Assembly (NCBI RefSeq): GCF_965233615.1
Contig: NZ_OZ247495.1
Direction: 5' to 3' (one strand)
Length of the DNA: 64,000 nt
Source of the DNA: Pelagibius sp028280305
GTDB lineage: Bacteria; Pseudomonadota; Alphaproteobacteria; Kiloniellales; Kiloniellaceae
Shown: positions 9,458 to 19,273 of the stretch, piece after piece
How positions within the stretch are numbered: position 1 is the stretch's first letter
Layout of the letters: every line of letters begins with the position of its first letter
Notes under the pieces: model-generated
What the model was told of the DNA's origin: nothing
Databases searched by the model: none
Seen by the model: only the letters and a program-made list of their open reading frames with translations
Program-made: the position numbers and the translations under genes

Positions 9458-10123
9458 CTAGACCGGCCAGGATTCGCGGCGATAGGCGCTGTCCCAGAAC
9501 ATCCATTCATAGCGCGACGACTGGACGAAGGCGGTCATCATCCGATCGCAGGTGACGGGACCGGCCGCGGCCGCGGCCCGGTCGCAGAGATCGATCACCG
9601 CTTTCGTCGCCTCTCCGAAAGCGGGATCGGAGTAGGTCGAAATCCAATCCGCGTAGGGATTGCCGGGCTGGGCCGCCGCGCTGATCTGGCAGCCGATCTC
9701 CCAATAAATCCAGAAACAGGGCAGGATCGCCGCCGCCAGAACCTCGAAGGAATCCTTCTGGGCGGCGGCAAGCAGGAAGTTTGTATATGCGAAGCAACTC
9801 GGCGAAGGTTCGGTCTGCATCGCCGCTTCGGGGCCGACGCCAAAGCGGGCCAGGACACCGGCATGCAAGGCCTGTTCGACCTCGATTGCCCCCTGGGCGG
9901 AGCGGGTGAAGATCGCCGCGGCCTCGGCATCCGGCGCCCTGGCCGCCGCCAGTGACAGCGCCCTTGCATAGCCTGCGAGGTAGAGCGAGTCCTGCAGAAT
10001 GTAAAAGCGAAAACGCTCCGCCGAGAGGCTGCCTTCGGCCAGCTCGCGGTTGAACGGCAGCGCCGCAATCTTGCCGTAGAGGGGCGCAATGGTCTGCCAG
10101 GCGTCCTGCGAGAAGCTGTTCAT
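9458..10123 (-). CDS. tenA: TenA-family aminopyrimidine aminohydrolase (thiaminase II)
   Basis: A 221-residue cytosolic enzyme that hydrolyses thiamin breakdown products such as formylaminopyrimidine or aminopyrimidine so that the pyrimidine can be reused. The motif FRFYILQDSLYL near residue 38 and the catalytic cysteine in ILPCFWIYWEIG match TenA, as does the C-terminal YEWMFWDSAY with its glutamate. I start it at the ATG at 10123, preceded by GGAGG six bases away; this ATG overlaps the thiM stop as ATGA, which implies translational coupling. The in-frame upstream start at 10165 lies inside thiM and has no support. With thiM it forms a salvage operon under the TPP riboswitch. Confidence 0.93.
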   Translation of the reverse strand: MNSFSQDAWQTIAPLYGKIAALPFNRELAEGSLSAERFRFYILQDSLYLAGYARALSLAAARAPDAEAAAIFTRSAQGAIEVEQALHAGVLARFGVGPEAAMQTEPSPSCFAYTNFLLAAAQKDSFEVLAAAILPCFWIYWEIGCQISAAAQPGNPYADWISTYSDPAFGEATKAVIDLCDRAAAAAGPVTCDRMMTAFVQSSRYEWMFWDSAYRRESWPV

Positions 10124-10947
10124 GTCTTTACCTCCGCCGCCTTTTCCGACGGCACATCGGCCCACCGCGCTGCACGGCAGAGGTCGGCGGGCTGCAGGCT
10201 GTAAAGCGCATCCAGCAGGAGACTTGCCAGGCTGCCGGGGCCACGGGCCGCGGCCGCTGCCTGCTCGCCGGCGAGCCCCATCAGGGTGACCGCCGCTGCG
10301 GCTGCAGCAAAGGCGTCGTCCGCCACCGCTAGAAAGCCGGCGATCAGGGCCGTGGTGCTGCAGCCGAGCCCGGTGACCCGCGTCATCAAAGGGTCGCCGT
10401 TGGCGACGGCAAGAAGCCGGCCCTGACCGGCGATGTAATCCTGGGCACCGGTCATCGCCACCACGCAGCCCTGCGCCTGCGCCAAGGCAAGCGCGGCCCC
10501 GCCATCCTGCCCTGCGGATTCCGGCGCATCGACACCCGGAGCGGCCGCCGCTTCTCCGGCCAGGAAGGCAATCTCCGCAGCATTGCCGCGCACCACGGCA
10601 GGCGCTTCGCCGAGGAGCGCCGCAACAGCGCGGCGCCGCAGCCGCGATGCACCGACCCCGACGGGATCGAGCACCCAGGGGATACCCTCATCCCGCGCCA
10701 CCGCCACGGCCTTCAACGCGGCATCGATGCGCGCCGGGCTCGGGGTGCCGTGGTTGACGACCAAGGCATCGGCACGCCGGACGACCTCTTCGACTTCGGC
10801 GCCATCGCGCGCCATCATCGGCGACGCCCCACAGGCCAAAAGGACATTGGCCATGACGGCCGGTGTCACGTCATTGGTGATACAGTGTACAAGCGGCCTT
10901 TTTTCGCGGAGTTCCGCAAACAGAGGCGCGACGCGATCAATCTGCAC
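10120..10947 (-). CDS. thiM: Hydroxyethylthiazole kinase
   Basis: A 275-residue ribokinase-fold enzyme that phosphorylates 4-methyl-5-(2-hydroxyethyl)thiazole with ATP for thiamin salvage. Family hallmarks are PLVHCITNDVTPAVMANVLLACGASPMMA at the N-terminus, the VVRGNAAEIAFLAG segment, and the anion-hole and catalytic cysteine block RVTGLGCSTTALIAGF. The start is GTG at 10947 with AAGGGAG upstream. Its stop codon overlaps the tenA start. A TPP riboswitch lies in its leader, so it should be expressed when thiamin pyrophosphate is scarce. No thiE or thiD is in the window; they must be elsewhere. Confidence 0.95.
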   Translation of the reverse strand: MQIDRVAPLFAELREKRPLVHCITNDVTPAVMANVLLACGASPMMARDGAEVEEVVRRADALVVNHGTPSPARIDAALKAVAVARDEGIPWVLDPVGVGASRLRRRAVAALLGEAPAVVRGNAAEIAFLAGEAAAAPGVDAPESAGQDGGAALALAQAQGCVVAMTGAQDYIAGQGRLLAVANGDPLMTRVTGLGCSTTALIAGFLAVADDAFAAAAAAVTLMGLAGEQAAAAARGPGSLASLLLDALYSLQPADLCRAARWADVPSEKAAEVKT

Positions 10948-11010
10948 TCTTGGCTCCCTTCCTTTATCAGGGAGGCCGAGACCGCAAATGAGAGGCTGTA
11001 TGCTTTGGTC

Positions 11011-11100
11011 ATCTCGGTGACAACTCCCTTCGCTGGCATGACCCAGATCAGGTTCGATGGGACTCTCTCAGCCCGCGACAAAGCGGGCACCCCAGTTCAC
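11011..11100 (-). promoter_or_regulatory. TPP riboswitch (THI element) in the thiM-tenA leader
   Basis: Read on the minus strand, the stretch contains the two conserved halves of the THI box: GGGGTGCCCGC...GCTGAGAG with the CTGAGA pyrimidine-sensing loop, and ACCTGATCTGGGTCATGCC followed by AGCGAAGGGA, the pyrophosphate-sensing helix. The ends AACTGGGG and GGGAGTT can pair as P1. It lies 63 bases upstream of the thiM GTG start, so control is likely at translation initiation or by an early terminator in that spacer. Confidence 0.95.
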
Positions 11101-11212
11101 TAATCCCAAGAGCTTAGCCATCGCCCCGGCCGAAGGAAACCACAATCTGCAGGGCCGCAGACCAGGGGCGCGCGGCTTTGCGCTGGCGGCGTTCTGATCG
11201 GAATGTCACAAT

Positions 11213-11244
11213 CTCTTGGGGCTTCAGCCTCTTGGGGCTTCAGC
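11213..11244. repeat. Perfect 16-base tandem duplication
   Basis: CTCTTGGGGCTTCAGC occurs twice head to tail at 11213-11228 and 11229-11244. It lies upstream of the SLC13 start I prefer (11284), inside an unconserved extension of that frame. Confidence 0.9.
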
Positions 11245-11283
11245 AAACCGCATCCTTTTCCAGACAGAATTGCAAAGGCACCA

Positions 11284-13065
11284 ATGACCGAACAGCAGAT
11301 GTTGATCTTCGCCATTCTGGCAGGCCTCTTCGGTCTGCTGGTTTGGGGTCGCTGGCGCTATGACGTCGTCGCCTTCGCCTGTCTGATGGCGACGGTCGTG
11401 ACCGGCCTGGTACCGGCGGGCCAGGCCTTCAGCGGCTTCGGCCATCCCGCGACGATCACCGTGGCGGCGGTGCTGGTCCTCAGCCGTGTTCTCTCCGGCT
11501 CCGGCGCCATTGATCTGCTCACGCGCCTTATCCGCCCGGCATCCGGGTCGACCAGCAGCCACGTCGGCGTTCTCGCCGGTCTCGGCGCGGCGATGTCGAC
11601 GATGATGAACAACGTCGGGGCCCTGGGTATTCTGCTGCCCATGGCCCTGCAGTCGGCACGCAAGGTCGCCCGCTCGCCGGCGAAACTGCTGATGCCGCTT
11701 TCCTTCGGATCGATTCTCGGCGGTCTCGTCACCCTGATCGGCACACCCCCGAACATCATCGTCGCCTCCTATCGCGGCGAACTGAGCGGCGAGCCCTTCG
11801 CCATGTTCGATTATGCGCCGGTCGGCCTGGTGGTCGCCTTCGCCGGCCTTGTCTTCATAGCCCTCATCGGCTGGCGCCTCGTCCCGCTGCGCGACAGCGG
11901 CCGCACGGCCGGCGGCGATCTCTTCGACATCGAAAACTACATCACAGAGGTAACCGTACCCGCCGAGAACCCGCACATCGGCAAGACCCTAAAGGAAATC
12001 GACGAACTGACCGAAGACATCGACGCCGTCATCATGGACCAGATCCGCAATGACCGCGTCTACCCGGCGACAACGCGCAAGCAGCTTCAGGCCGGCGACA
12101 TCCTGAAGATCGAGGCCGGGCCCGACGAGATCGACAGGTTCGTCAGCAAGCTCGGCCTGGTGATCGGCGACCGCGACGAAACAGACCGCAAAAAGGTCAA
12201 GGCGCCGGAAGACGCAACCCTGATGGAGGCCGTGGTGGCGCCGGGCTCGCGCCTGGACGGGCGCCTGGTCGGTTCCCTGCGCCTGTTCTCCCGCCGCGGG
12301 ATCACCATCCTGGCGGTGTCGCGCCAGGGCACGCCTTTCCGGGGACGTCTGCGGTCGTTTCGTATCCGCCCGGGCGACGTGCTGCTGCTGCACGGCGAAA
12401 CCGAGCAACTGGCCGACCTGGTGCATGCCCTCGGCTGCCTGCCACTGGCAGAACGCGAACTTCATTTCGGCAAGCGCAAACAGGGGCCGGCGGTCATCGC
12501 CATCTTCGCCGCTGCCATTCTCGCCGCCAGCCTGGGTTTGGTGCCGATACAGATTGCCTTCGGCATCGCCGTCGCCCTTTTGGTGGTCTCCGGGCTGTTG
12601 CAGGTCAGGGAACTCTACGACGGCATCGACTGGCCGGTCATCGTGCTGCTGGCATCGCTGATTCCGGTCGGCGGGGCGCTGCAGACCACCGGCGCCACCA
12701 CATTGATCGCCGACAGCCTGCTGGCGGTCACCGCCGGACTTTCGGCCGCCGTAGTGCTTGTCGTGGTCATGGTGGTCACCATGACCCTCTCCGATATCCT
12801 GAACAACGCGGCGACGGCCGTGGTCATGGCGCCGATCGCGGCCACCATCGCCGAACGTCTGGGGGTCAACGCCGACCCCTTTCTGATGGCGACGGCGGTG
12901 GCAGCATCCTGCGCCTTTCTGACGCCGATCGGACATCAGAACAACGCATTGATCCTCGGCCCGGGTGGATACCGCTTCGGCGACTACTGGCGCATGGGCC
13001 TGCCGCTGGAAGTCCTGGTGATTGCGGTGAGCGTACCGATGATTCTGCTGGTCTGGCCGCTCTAG
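11284..13065 (+). CDS. SLC13-family permease with two TrkA-C domains
   Basis: A 593-residue inner-membrane transporter of the divalent anion:Na+ symporter superfamily. About five or six hydrophobic segments in the first 190 residues include the family motif MNNVGALGILLP and the GTPPNIIV substrate hairpin. Two cytoplasmic RCK_C (TrkA-C) domains lie in the middle, one around GKTLKEIDELTEDIDAVIMD and one around RPGDVLLLHGETEQLADLV. A second membrane half follows with SDILNNAATAVVMAP and the symmetric TPIGHQNNALILGPGGY. This layout is typical of bacterial sulfate or citrate-type permeases, but the substrate cannot be told. I start at ATG 11284; the frame is open to 11203, but the extra 27 residues are unconserved and contain the tandem duplication. 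It ends 12 bases from the convergent kinase gene. Confidence 0.88.
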   Translation: MTEQQMLIFAILAGLFGLLVWGRWRYDVVAFACLMATVVTGLVPAGQAFSGFGHPATITVAAVLVLSRVLSGSGAIDLLTRLIRPASGSTSSHVGVLAGLGAAMSTMMNNVGALGILLPMALQSARKVARSPAKLLMPLSFGSILGGLVTLIGTPPNIIVASYRGELSGEPFAMFDYAPVGLVVAFAGLVFIALIGWRLVPLRDSGRTAGGDLFDIENYITEVTVPAENPHIGKTLKEIDELTEDIDAVIMDQIRNDRVYPATTRKQLQAGDILKIEAGPDEIDRFVSKLGLVIGDRDETDRKKVKAPEDATLMEAVVAPGSRLDGRLVGSLRLFSRRGITILAVSRQGTPFRGRLRSFRIRPGDVLLLHGETEQLADLVHALGCLPLAERELHFGKRKQGPAVIAIFAAAILAASLGLVPIQIAFGIAVALLVVSGLLQVRELYDGIDWPVIVLLASLIPVGGALQTTGATTLIADSLLAVTAGLSAAVVLVVVMVVTMTLSDILNNAATAVVMAPIAATIAERLGVNADPFLMATAVAASCAFLTPIGHQNNALILGPGGYRFGDYWRMGLPLEVLVIAVSVPMILLVWPL

Positions 13066-13077
13066 CGCAGATGCGGA

Positions 13078-15192
<2,115 letters not shown>

Positions 15193-15390
15193 AAATCCAA
15201 TCGATTCCGCTTACGCGCAATGAGGATAAAGGCTTCATCAAACTGAAGCGCGAGCGACATCGTCCGGCAACCGAGGAACGTTATCGAAGTCGTTAACCAA
15301 GATTCGATAACGCCCGGATTCCGGTCCAGCAGATTAGCGCCCTTCGCAACCGTTTCGCTGCGGCCAGCGGGCAAACCTAAGGAGAAGATC

Positions 15391-16968
15391 ATGCCAGCAA
15401 AGCGCCCTGCCGCTCCGACTCCCCGTTTTTCGAGACGCCGTGTGCTGCAAGGTGCCGCCGCCGGCAGCGGATTGGCCGGCGCCGGACTGCTCGGTTTTCC
15501 CGCCATAGCGCAATCCAATCGCCCGGTCTTCACCCACGGCGTGCAAAGCGGCGATGTGACCACCAACAGCGGTATCATCTGGGCCCGCGCCGACCGCCCA
15601 TCGCGCCTGCTGGTAGAAGTCGCGACCAGCGACAGCTTCGCCTCGGCACAGCGCCTGCGCGGCCCGGCCGCCATCGACGGCAACGATTTCACCGCCAAGA
15701 TGGATCTGACCGGACTGCCCGCGGGTCAGGACATTTTCTATCGCCTGCAGTGGCAGGACCTGGCCGACGTCAATCTGACGAGCGAGCCGATCATCGGACG
15801 CTTTCGCACAGGGCCGGGCAGCAAGCGCGACATCAGCTTTGTCTGGACCGGCGACACCTGCGGTCAGGGCTGGGGCATCAATCTGGATTGGGGCGGCATG
15901 CGCTGCTACGAGACCATGCGCAACAACCGCCCGGACTTCTTCATCCACTCCGGCGATACCATTTACGCCGATAATCCCCTTGAAGCCGAGAAGACCCAAC
16001 CCGACGGCACCATCTGGAAGAACGTCATGATCGAGGAAAAGGCTAAAGTCGCCGAGACGCTGGCCGAGTTCCGCGGCAACTACAAATACAATCTGATGGA
16101 CGAGAACGTGAAGCGCTTCAATGCCGAGGTGCCGATGCTCGCCCAGTGGGACGACCACGAGGTGGTGAACAACTGGTATCCCGGAGAAATGCTGATCTCC
16201 GACGACCGCTACAAGGTGAAAAGTGCCTCGCTGCTGGCCAGCCGCGCCAATAAGGCCTTTCTGGAGTACATGCCGATCCGCCAGCATCCCAGCGACCGGG
16301 AGCGCATCTACCGCAAGATTCCCTACGGGCCGATGCTCGACATCTTCTTCCTGGACCTGCGCAGCTATCGCGGACCCAACAGCGCCAACAACCAGCCTGT
16401 GCGCAGCCGCGACACCGACTTTCTGGGACCGAATCAACTGCGCTGGCTGAAGCGCGAATTGCTCGCTTCCAAGGCAACCTGGAAAATCATCGCCAGCGAC
16501 ATGCCTTTGGGCCTTATCGTGAGGGACGGCGAAACTGCCTTCGAGAACGGCGCCAACGGCAACGGGCCGGTGCTGGGCCGCGAACACGACATCGCGGACC
16601 TGCTGCGCTTCATCAAGCACAATGACATCAAACAGACCGTCTTCTTCACCGCCGATGTGCATTACACCGCGGCGCACTACTACGATCCAAGCAAAGCCCA
16701 GTTCCGCGACTTCGACCCGTTCTGGGAGTTCGTCTCCGGGCCGGTGCATGCCGGCTCTTTCGGACCCGGCCAGATGGACGACACCTTCGGGCCTCAGGTC
16801 GTGTTTTCCAAAGACCCGGCGGGCGAGCGCAACCTGCCGCCCAGTTCGGAGCTACAGTTCTTCGGCCATGTGAAGATTGACGGCGAGACCGAGGCCATGA
16901 CGGTCACCTTGAAAGACCTGAACGACAAGGCGCTCTATACGGTCACGCTCGAACCCGCCAGCGCATAA
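15391..16968 (+). CDS. phoD: Tat-exported PhoD-family alkaline phosphatase
   Basis: A 525-residue periplasmic phosphodiesterase/phosphomonoesterase that releases phosphate and depends on Ca2+/Fe3+ in known members. The N-terminus carries a Tat signal, SRRRVLQGAAAGSGLAGAG with the twin arginines, ending near AIAQSN. The PhoD N-domain starts with FTHGVQSGDVTTNSGIIWAR. The metallophosphatase core shows WTGDTCGQGWG, FFIHSGDTIYAD, WDDHEVVNNWYPG and FFTADVHYTAAHYYDP, all with the expected metal ligands. AAGGAG precedes the ATG. A strong intrinsic terminator follows the stop. No Pho box was identified, so phosphate control is only an expectation. Confidence 0.93.
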   Translation: MPAKRPAAPTPRFSRRRVLQGAAAGSGLAGAGLLGFPAIAQSNRPVFTHGVQSGDVTTNSGIIWARADRPSRLLVEVATSDSFASAQRLRGPAAIDGNDFTAKMDLTGLPAGQDIFYRLQWQDLADVNLTSEPIIGRFRTGPGSKRDISFVWTGDTCGQGWGINLDWGGMRCYETMRNNRPDFFIHSGDTIYADNPLEAEKTQPDGTIWKNVMIEEKAKVAETLAEFRGNYKYNLMDENVKRFNAEVPMLAQWDDHEVVNNWYPGEMLISDDRYKVKSASLLASRANKAFLEYMPIRQHPSDRERIYRKIPYGPMLDIFFLDLRSYRGPNSANNQPVRSRDTDFLGPNQLRWLKRELLASKATWKIIASDMPLGLIVRDGETAFENGANGNGPVLGREHDIADLLRFIKHNDIKQTVFFTADVHYTAAHYYDPSKAQFRDFDPFWEFVSGPVHAGSFGPGQMDDTFGPQVVFSKDPAGERNLPPSSELQFFGHVKIDGETEAMTVTLKDLNDKALYTVTLEPASA

Positions 16969-16989
16969 CCCGGAACACCGCATTGCCAG

Positions 16990-17027
16990 GGGGCGCTCCA
17001 CGAATGAGGGAGCGCCCCTTTCTCTTT
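16990..17027 (+). terminator. Rho-independent terminator behind phoD
   Basis: GGGGCGCTCC at 16990-16999 pairs perfectly with GGAGCGCCCC at 17009-17018 across a nine-base loop, followed by TTTCTCTTT. It lies 21 bases after the phoD stop and also separates it from the convergent tauE gene. Confidence 0.9.
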
Positions 17028-17063
17028 GAAAGACGCCGTCAGGAAAAAGCACCGCCGGGCGGG

Positions 17064-17840
17064 TCAGCGGAAAATCACATCGAGCCCGCCATCGAGCAAC
17101 AGCTTTACACCGGCCAGGATCATCAGAAGGTAGCTGACCCGGTAAAAGGCATCTTGAGGCACCCGGTGGTGCAGCCGAAGGCCCAACCAGATTCCCAGCG
17201 GCGCCAGAGGCGCCAGCAGCAGCGATGTCATCAGGTTGTCCCGGGAGAACTGGCCCAGCCAGGCATAGGGCAGAATCTTCGCCTGATTGATCAGGAAGAA
17301 AAAGACCACGTTGGTGCCGACGAAGACCGTTTTGTCGAGGTGCTGACGCAGCAGGAAGAACTTCGCCGGCGGGCCGCCGGCGTGGGCGATGAAGCTGGTG
17401 AACCCTGAAAGGGCGCCACAGGCGACCCCCGTCGCCGCCTTGCCTGCCCGTACCTCGCCGGCCTGACCAGCGGCAGCGAAGGCCTGCAGGCCGAAGCCCA
17501 GGGTGACCGCCCCCAACAGCAGCCGGATGACGGCGTCATCGACATAGCGGAACGTCAAGGCGCCGAGCGCAAGCCCAACGCAGGCACCGGGAAGCAGCAA
17601 CAGCAGATTGCGGCGGTGCCAGCGCCGCCGATAGGCCCAGACGCTCAAGACATCCATCACGCAGAGGATCGGCAACATGATGGCGGCGGCGGTCAGCGGT
17701 GATACGAAAAGAGCCATCACCGGAACCGCCAGAACGCCGATGCCGCCCGAAAAACCGCTCTTGGAAATCCCGATGGCCAGCACCGCCACAGCGGCAACGG
17801 CGAGAAACAGGGGATCGTGGACAGGAAAACCGGCCATCAT
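17064..17840 (-). CDS. TauE/SafE-family anion permease
   Basis: A 258-residue inner-membrane protein with about eight hydrophobic segments, the TauE/SafE fold used for export or uptake of sulfite, sulfoacetate and related organosulfur anions. Internal repeats typical of the family are seen: GISKSGFSGGIGVLAVPVMA in the first half and GALSGFTSFIAHAGGPPAKFFLL in the second. I start it at 17840, where GAGGGG lies seven bases upstream; the frame runs to 17873 without support. It is divergent from a LysR regulator whose gene starts 160 bases away, with a perfect palindrome between them, so the regulator probably controls it. The substrate is unknown. Confidence 0.87.
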   Translation of the reverse strand: MMAGFPVHDPLFLAVAAVAVLAIGISKSGFSGGIGVLAVPVMALFVSPLTAAAIMLPILCVMDVLSVWAYRRRWHRRNLLLLLPGACVGLALGALTFRYVDDAVIRLLLGAVTLGFGLQAFAAAGQAGEVRAGKAATGVACGALSGFTSFIAHAGGPPAKFFLLRQHLDKTVFVGTNVVFFFLINQAKILPYAWLGQFSRDNLMTSLLLAPLAPLGIWLGLRLHHRVPQDAFYRVSYLLMILAGVKLLLDGGLDVIFR

Positions 17841-17963
17841 CTGACGCCCCTCGTTGCTGCCGCCGGGATTCACCGCGGCCCGTCGGCTGCCGGGCCGAAG
17901 TCATTGTGCTGTATGGGTTTTAGAGCGCCGTCGAGAGGCTGACAAAGGATCGTTGGTCATGCT

Positions 17964-17987
17964 ATGCATGAGCAATCATTCATGCAT
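17964..17987. promoter_or_regulatory. Perfect 24-base palindromic site in the tauE-lysR intergenic region
   Basis: ATGCATGA (17964-17971), an eight-base spacer, and TCATGCAT (17980-17987) form a perfect inverted repeat 13 bases upstream of the lysR start and 123 bases from the tauE start. LysR regulators commonly bind dyads with T-A ends in divergent promoters and autoregulate, so this is a candidate operator. Binding is inferred. Confidence 0.6.
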
Positions 17988-18000
17988 GGAAAGCCCAACG

Positions 18001-18939
18001 ATGCGGCTGCCGCCGACAACCGCCCTTCGCGCGCTGGATGCCGCCGCACGGCATCTGAGCTTCACCAAAGCTGCAGAAGAACTGCACGTCAGCCAGAGCG
18101 CCATCAGTCACCAGATTCGACATCTCGAAGAATTGTGGCAGGTAAAGCTCTTCACACGACTGACCCGCCGTCTTGAGTTGACCGAAGCGGGCAGGGCTTT
18201 GTCCCAACTTGCGCGCGGGTTCTTTCAGGATCTCGACACCACCCTGACGGCGGTCCGGGACAACAGCGCCGTCGCCCAGGTGCGGGTGCTGGTGCCGCCC
18301 TCCATCGCATTGAAATGGCTGGTACCCCGCCTGCCCGACTTTCGCGCGGCACATCCGGAGGTCGACGTCTGGATCAAGACCCAGGCCGACGCAAGGCTGC
18401 GTCCCGCCGACGACTTCGATGCCGCCCTCCAGTTCGGACCGGACAGCCGGGCCTCGCAACGGTCACTGCGGCTGATGCAGGAGTACGTGTTTCCCGTTGC
18501 CAGCCCAGAGTTCCTGAAGTCCTGCAGCAGCGCACCGGCGGCACCCCAGGACCTGTGCCGCCATCCGTTGTTGCTGCGCACCGAAAACAACAAAGGGGCG
18601 CCGGACTGGCAGAGCTGGTTCGAAGACGCCGTGGTGCCGGAAGACATCTTTGCCCCGGCTCTGCGGCGCGGCGTGCGCTTCCCGAACACGAACATGGCCC
18701 TGCAAGCGGCGATCGACGGCCAGGGGATCGCTCTGGCGCGCAGCGCACCGGCCTGGGATGACCTGAAGGCCGGCCGCCTGGTGCGGCTGCTCGCCCTGCG
18801 CCGTCCTTTCGCCCATCAGATCTATCTGGTCAGCCCGAAAAATCGCGAACGCAGGGCAGCGGTCGCCGCCTTCCGCACTTGGCTGCAGATGGTAACGGCT
18901 GAATCGCAGGCCGCCTTCGACGCCGGCGAGCCCATCTGA
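18001..18939 (+). CDS. LysR-family regulator, GcvA-like
   Basis: A 312-residue transcription factor. The N-terminal helix-turn-helix (residues about 7-60) reads ALRALDAAARHLSFTKAAEELHVSQSAISHQIRHLE, close to GcvA/AmpR-type regulators, followed by a linker helix and the periplasmic-binding-like effector domain from about residue 90 (VRVLVPPSIALKWLVPRLPDFRAAHPEV). The start ATG at 18001 keeps the palindromic site at 17964-17987 upstream; the open frame goes back to 17854 with no conserved sequence. It is divergent from the TauE permease gene, its likely target. The effector is unknown. Confidence 0.88.
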   Translation: MRLPPTTALRALDAAARHLSFTKAAEELHVSQSAISHQIRHLEELWQVKLFTRLTRRLELTEAGRALSQLARGFFQDLDTTLTAVRDNSAVAQVRVLVPPSIALKWLVPRLPDFRAAHPEVDVWIKTQADARLRPADDFDAALQFGPDSRASQRSLRLMQEYVFPVASPEFLKSCSSAPAAPQDLCRHPLLLRTENNKGAPDWQSWFEDAVVPEDIFAPALRRGVRFPNTNMALQAAIDGQGIALARSAPAWDDLKAGRLVRLLALRRPFAHQIYLVSPKNRERRAAVAAFRTWLQMVTAESQAAFDAGEPI

Positions 18940-19273
18940 GCCGCTTACCTTGCGCAGACAGCGCAGGGACGGAGAACGGCAACCGGACGCGGCGCCAGAC
19001 CGGCTGGCAGAACGCATCGAGGCAATCCACTTGCTTGTCGGCTTGGGCGTCCACGACACGACCACCGCTCCGGCCAACCAACTCCAACCGCCCGGCGGCC
19101 TATCGCCGGAACACCTTCAGGAATTGTCACCCTGGTGGTTGATCGCCTTCCGGTGCTTCAGCCCGGTTCGGCGCCCACGACTTTATTGTCGACCCTGATC
19201 TTGCGACGCTGAACTCAGCATTGCACCCATCGAAACGGTTGTCTGCAGTCCGGCAGCCCGAGAAACGAGTCCC
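18940..19273. other. Intergenic stretch without a recognisable gene
   Basis: This 334-base gap lies between the LysR gene and the convergent adenine-deaminase-type gene. An 82-codon open frame from 18950 on the plus strand has no recognisable motif and I do not call it. A five-base-pair hairpin (GCCAG-accgg-CTGGC, 18994-19008) is seen but lacks a T-run. Nothing else stands out. Confidence 0.5.

Larger units (their letters stand above)
10948..11283. other. Divergent control region between thiM and the SLC13 permease
   Basis: This 336-base stretch has no convincing gene. It holds the TPP riboswitch of the thiM operon (11011-11100) and a perfect 16-base tandem duplication (11213-11244) close to the permease start. 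A promoter for thiM must lie to the right of 11100, and one for the permease to the left of about 11260; I could not assign -35/-10 boxes with confidence. Confidence 0.7.

Noticed and set aside
15334..16749. 471-codon minus-strand frame opposite phoD
   Set aside because: Antisense to a complete PhoD with Tat signal and metal motifs.
18950..19198. 82-codon plus-strand frame in the gap after the LysR gene
   Set aside because: No domain, no clear ribosome site and arginine-rich composition typical of random GC-rich frames.
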